Shown here in pieces: positions 61,660-64,000 of a stretch of DNA of 64,000 nt (the first letter of the stretch is position 1; every line of letters starts with the position of its first letter). The position numbers and the translations under genes are program-made. Source of the stretch: Apteryx mantelli (taxonomy: Eukaryota; Chordata; Aves; Apterygiformes; Apterygidae); contig NC_089983.1 in NCBI RefSeq assembly GCF_036417845.1, positions 26,037,297 through 26,101,296 on the forward strand, read 5' to 3'. Below the pieces are notes generated by a model. That model was given only the letters and a program-made list of their open reading frames with translations, ran no database searches and was not told the origin of the DNA.

Positions 61660-63043
61660 ATGGGAATAACTTTTGTACCATATAACAATTATTTCTGCTC
61701 AATATTTTTGGAGGAGAAGCACATGTTATATCTGCATCAGACACTGGTAGAAGAGGTCGCAGTGATTAATGTTCAGAGTTGTTACAGGAAACCCAACCTG
61801 TGATTCAGGAAGCGTGTAATTCTGTAAATGAGCTACTTAAATATGGTTGCAAGGTTCTTGTTTAGAAGCCAGGATTTCCCAGCACTAAAAGAGTCATGAG
61901 AACCCTTTTTTTTTTTTTTCCTGCAATACTGAACTATCGAAGAAGTTCCTTAGCTTGTTGTTTAGAAAGCTGGACAGTAGCTTCTACTTGTAGCAACAAC
62001 TGTTTACATGTCGCTTGTGGAAGTTGCGCTCTGTTGGAGCAGAGGACCAGGAAACTAAACTGCTATCGTGTTTCACATATATTGCAGCACAACAATTTTA
62101 TGAGCAAAAATATGCAAAAAGAAACTGTACTTTCCCCCTTGGAAACAAAGACTGGAGTTGGGTGATCAAACTGGGAATTGTTTCAAGCAGAAGGTCAAGA
62201 GACGCAGACAGAGGGCCATTCAGCTACAGGACTCTGAAAAGGAGAAGAGTGTTCATGGAAGTAAAAAACAATTTGCTGAAGTCTGGAATCAATACTAGAG
62301 TACAAATCAAGATAAAATGTGCATGTATGTAGTATCTCATTGTAATACTGTGAACACTGCTGTCTTACAGTCATGTGTGAACAGAACCTGTTATGGCGGT
62401 ACATTGACTCTGTGTAATATATATTGTATGAACTTTAATCTGTTGAGCTGTATTCACCAGAAAATTAAGGTGAATCTCTTAGGTAAAAGATGTTCAGTAA
62501 CATGTTAAATGTAGCTAGTTCATGGAATGTTTCCTCATGTACGTCGGGAGAAAATGGTGACCTTTTCGGTTGTAAGGTGAAACTGTCTGTGCCAGTTAGT
62601 TAACATGTAAATCTGGAGCACTGATGAGAAGGGGAGCGTTCGAGGTATTCAGCAGAAGCAGGACACGTGTGTATGTTCTTAGTTGCTGAGTATGCAGTTA
62701 GGCAGACAGATTAGGAGAGAAAAAATGGAAATGGCATGTCTTAAGAAAGGGAGTAATACACTTCAGTATGTTGCCTTTTTGAAATACAGTTCGTTTGTGA
62801 TAAATGATCGTAAAGTAATACATGCAAAGGAAGACACTTTAAATTTGGACTTCTAAAGCCACACGACTATGAAAGGAAGAGGAACAGAACTTAAAACACA
62901 GGCTGAACAGAAAGTAACATTTTTATCAGATGCTTGAAGTTTGAGCTTTTTATAAAATATTAGTCTAGTTCTGTGGATATTTTTCTGCTTAACATTTATT
63001 TTGTATGTGATTTTTTTTCTACTTATTTTTCTGTCCTATGCCA

Positions 63044-63049
63044 AATAAA
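63044..63049 (+). terminator. WIPF1: Distal AATAAA polyadenylation signal, likely main 3' end
   Basis: CCAAATAAATTTTACTTTTA followed by a TTGGTGGTG element gives the hexamer plus GU-rich architecture of a strong polyadenylation site. Cleavage would fall near 63060-63070. Confidence 0.6.
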
Positions 63050-63065
63050 TTTTACTTTTATTTAA

Positions 63066-64000
63066 TTGGTGGTGCAGACTGTTACACTGAAAACAGCCAC
63101 GGTTGCTTGCTCGGCAGAAACAGATTTCAGCTTCAGGAGGAGTTCAACAATGACGCTGGTGGGAATGGGGGACGGCCGCTCCTCCCCTGCCACACACCAA
63201 TCCTTGGCAGCGCAGTGGAAAGATGCGAAGAACTTCAGGCTTCTTCTATGTGGTGATGGTGAGACACTCATAGATAGAGAAGTGATGAGTTTAGTTTAGG
63301 ATAAAGAATGTTAGAAAAAACTTGATCAGTGATACTACACTTACAGACGGTGATTTTTCTCATAGTTCTTTGATGAGCAGAGTCTGTAGGCAGTGGTTCT
63401 TAACAAGGCAAGCTAGATATTTGCAATGGGGAGATGACATGGAAAATATATCTCAGTGCAGATTTTTGTTCATCTTATCTCTGCTCACTAGACAGAAGGC
63501 TTCCAGAGAATATTATATATTTTCAAACAAATGAAACCCTCCTTTTGCCTTCAGAACCCTGATCTTGATCTTGGATGTTAAACTTTTGCAATAATTTGGT
63601 CCAGGTTCAACATAGAAAGACCTTTTGATGAAAGCCCAGAGAGGGCTCAAATTCAGGTTGTTCTTTCAGTCTCTCCTCAGAAATAAGAAAGGTCAATTAA
63701 AACCCTCAGGACAGTTCATAATATCTCCAAAATAGACACATCTATCTTGCAAAGACTTGAGCAACAGGTTTGTCTTTACACAGGTGGTGGATCCTCTGAT
63801 GCCAGTGGAGGCTGCTTGTTGCTACTTCCATTTTACAGACTGACTGGGGAGGAGACCTCCACTTCTCCAAAAGGCCACAGGCAGCTGTGGCTCAGGTGCA
63901 ACCTGTAAACCCCTCAGCCCTGGTGCTGGTGCTGCAGAAATAGGAAGAAGCAGGTAGGATGTAGGGAGATGTGAAGGAGCAAGCTCAGCAGATTGATTCA
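63066..64000. other. Downstream flank, no gene recognised
   Basis: Short open frames only. In human the next gene on this side is GPR155 (from memory); no exon of it can be seen. A possible MIR fragment lies near the window end. Confidence 0.5.
63826..63925 (+). repeat. Possible MIR SINE fragment
   Basis: CTTCCATTTTACAGACTGAC followed by CTTCTCCAAAAGGCCACAGG, GTGGCTCAG and AACCTGTAAACCCC follows the MIR order (CCATTTTACAGATGAGG, CTTGCCCAAGGTCACACAG, GTGGCAGAG, TTCGAACCC). It is heavily diverged. Confidence 0.35.

Larger units (their letters stand above)
58181..63065 (+). other. WIPF1: 3' untranslated region of WIPF1 (about 4.9 kb)
   Basis: It follows the TGA without a visible intron and is AT-rich, with scattered ATTTA elements. 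The proposed end is after AATAAA at 63044, which is followed by a U-rich and then GUGGUG-type downstream element, the best polyadenylation context in the region. Earlier signals at 58304 and 61654 could give shorter isoforms. Short open frames in it are not genes. Confidence 0.65.

Noticed and set aside
1..64000. CRISPR arrays, insertion sequences, operons, tRNA or rRNA genes
   Set aside because: None seen. The window is an animal nuclear gene with introns, and the tandem repeats present are simple microsatellites and minisatellites without spacer structure.

Overview
This is a vertebrate, almost certainly avian, nuclear window. Genes are sparse, introns are long and bounded by GT...AG, there are CpG islands, and the interspersed repeats include CR1 LINE 3' ends (about 10.1 kb and 29.0 kb), the family that dominates bird genomes. 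I see no bacterial, phage or plasmid features.

One gene explains the window: WIPF1 (WIP, WAS/WASL-interacting protein family member 1), on the + strand. Seven coding exons (45734-45784, 47462-47591, 49873-50058, 51445-52218, 54807-55013, 56464-56577, 58125-58180) join with consistent phases into 1518 nt, a 505-residue protein plus stop (human WIPF1 is 503 residues from memory). It has the profilin-binding poly-proline start, a WH2 actin-binding motif, a glycine-rich segment, a long proline-rich centre and the C-terminal WASP/N-WASP-binding segment ending [13 protein letters not shown] box at 4987 in a CpG island, followed by a donor at 5085/5086, marks the likely promoter and untranslated exon 1. 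That makes intron 1 about 40.6 kb. The 3' UTR is about 4.9 kb and probably ends just after the AATAAA at 63044.

Layout: 1-4740 is upstream intergenic sequence. 4745-5730 is the CpG-island promoter and exon 1. 5086-45695 is intron 1, with CR1 remnants, a dispersed repeat pair, GC-rich islets and a candidate unannotated exon at 27461-27574. 45696-58180 holds the coding exons. 58181 to about 63065 is the 3' UTR. The rest is downstream flank with a possible MIR fragment. In human, from memory, CHRNA1 lies upstream of WIPF1 and GPR155 downstream; no exon of either is visible here.

I found no new multi-gene system. The points most worth checking are an open reading frame from exon 1 in frame with the WIPF1 start, the candidate 114-nt exon next to a G-quadruplex-type G-run, replacement of the human Tyr455 position by serine, GC-biased amino-acid drift in the CpG-dense exon 5, a decanucleotide minisatellite just after that exon, and an unidentified repeat present twice in intron 1.
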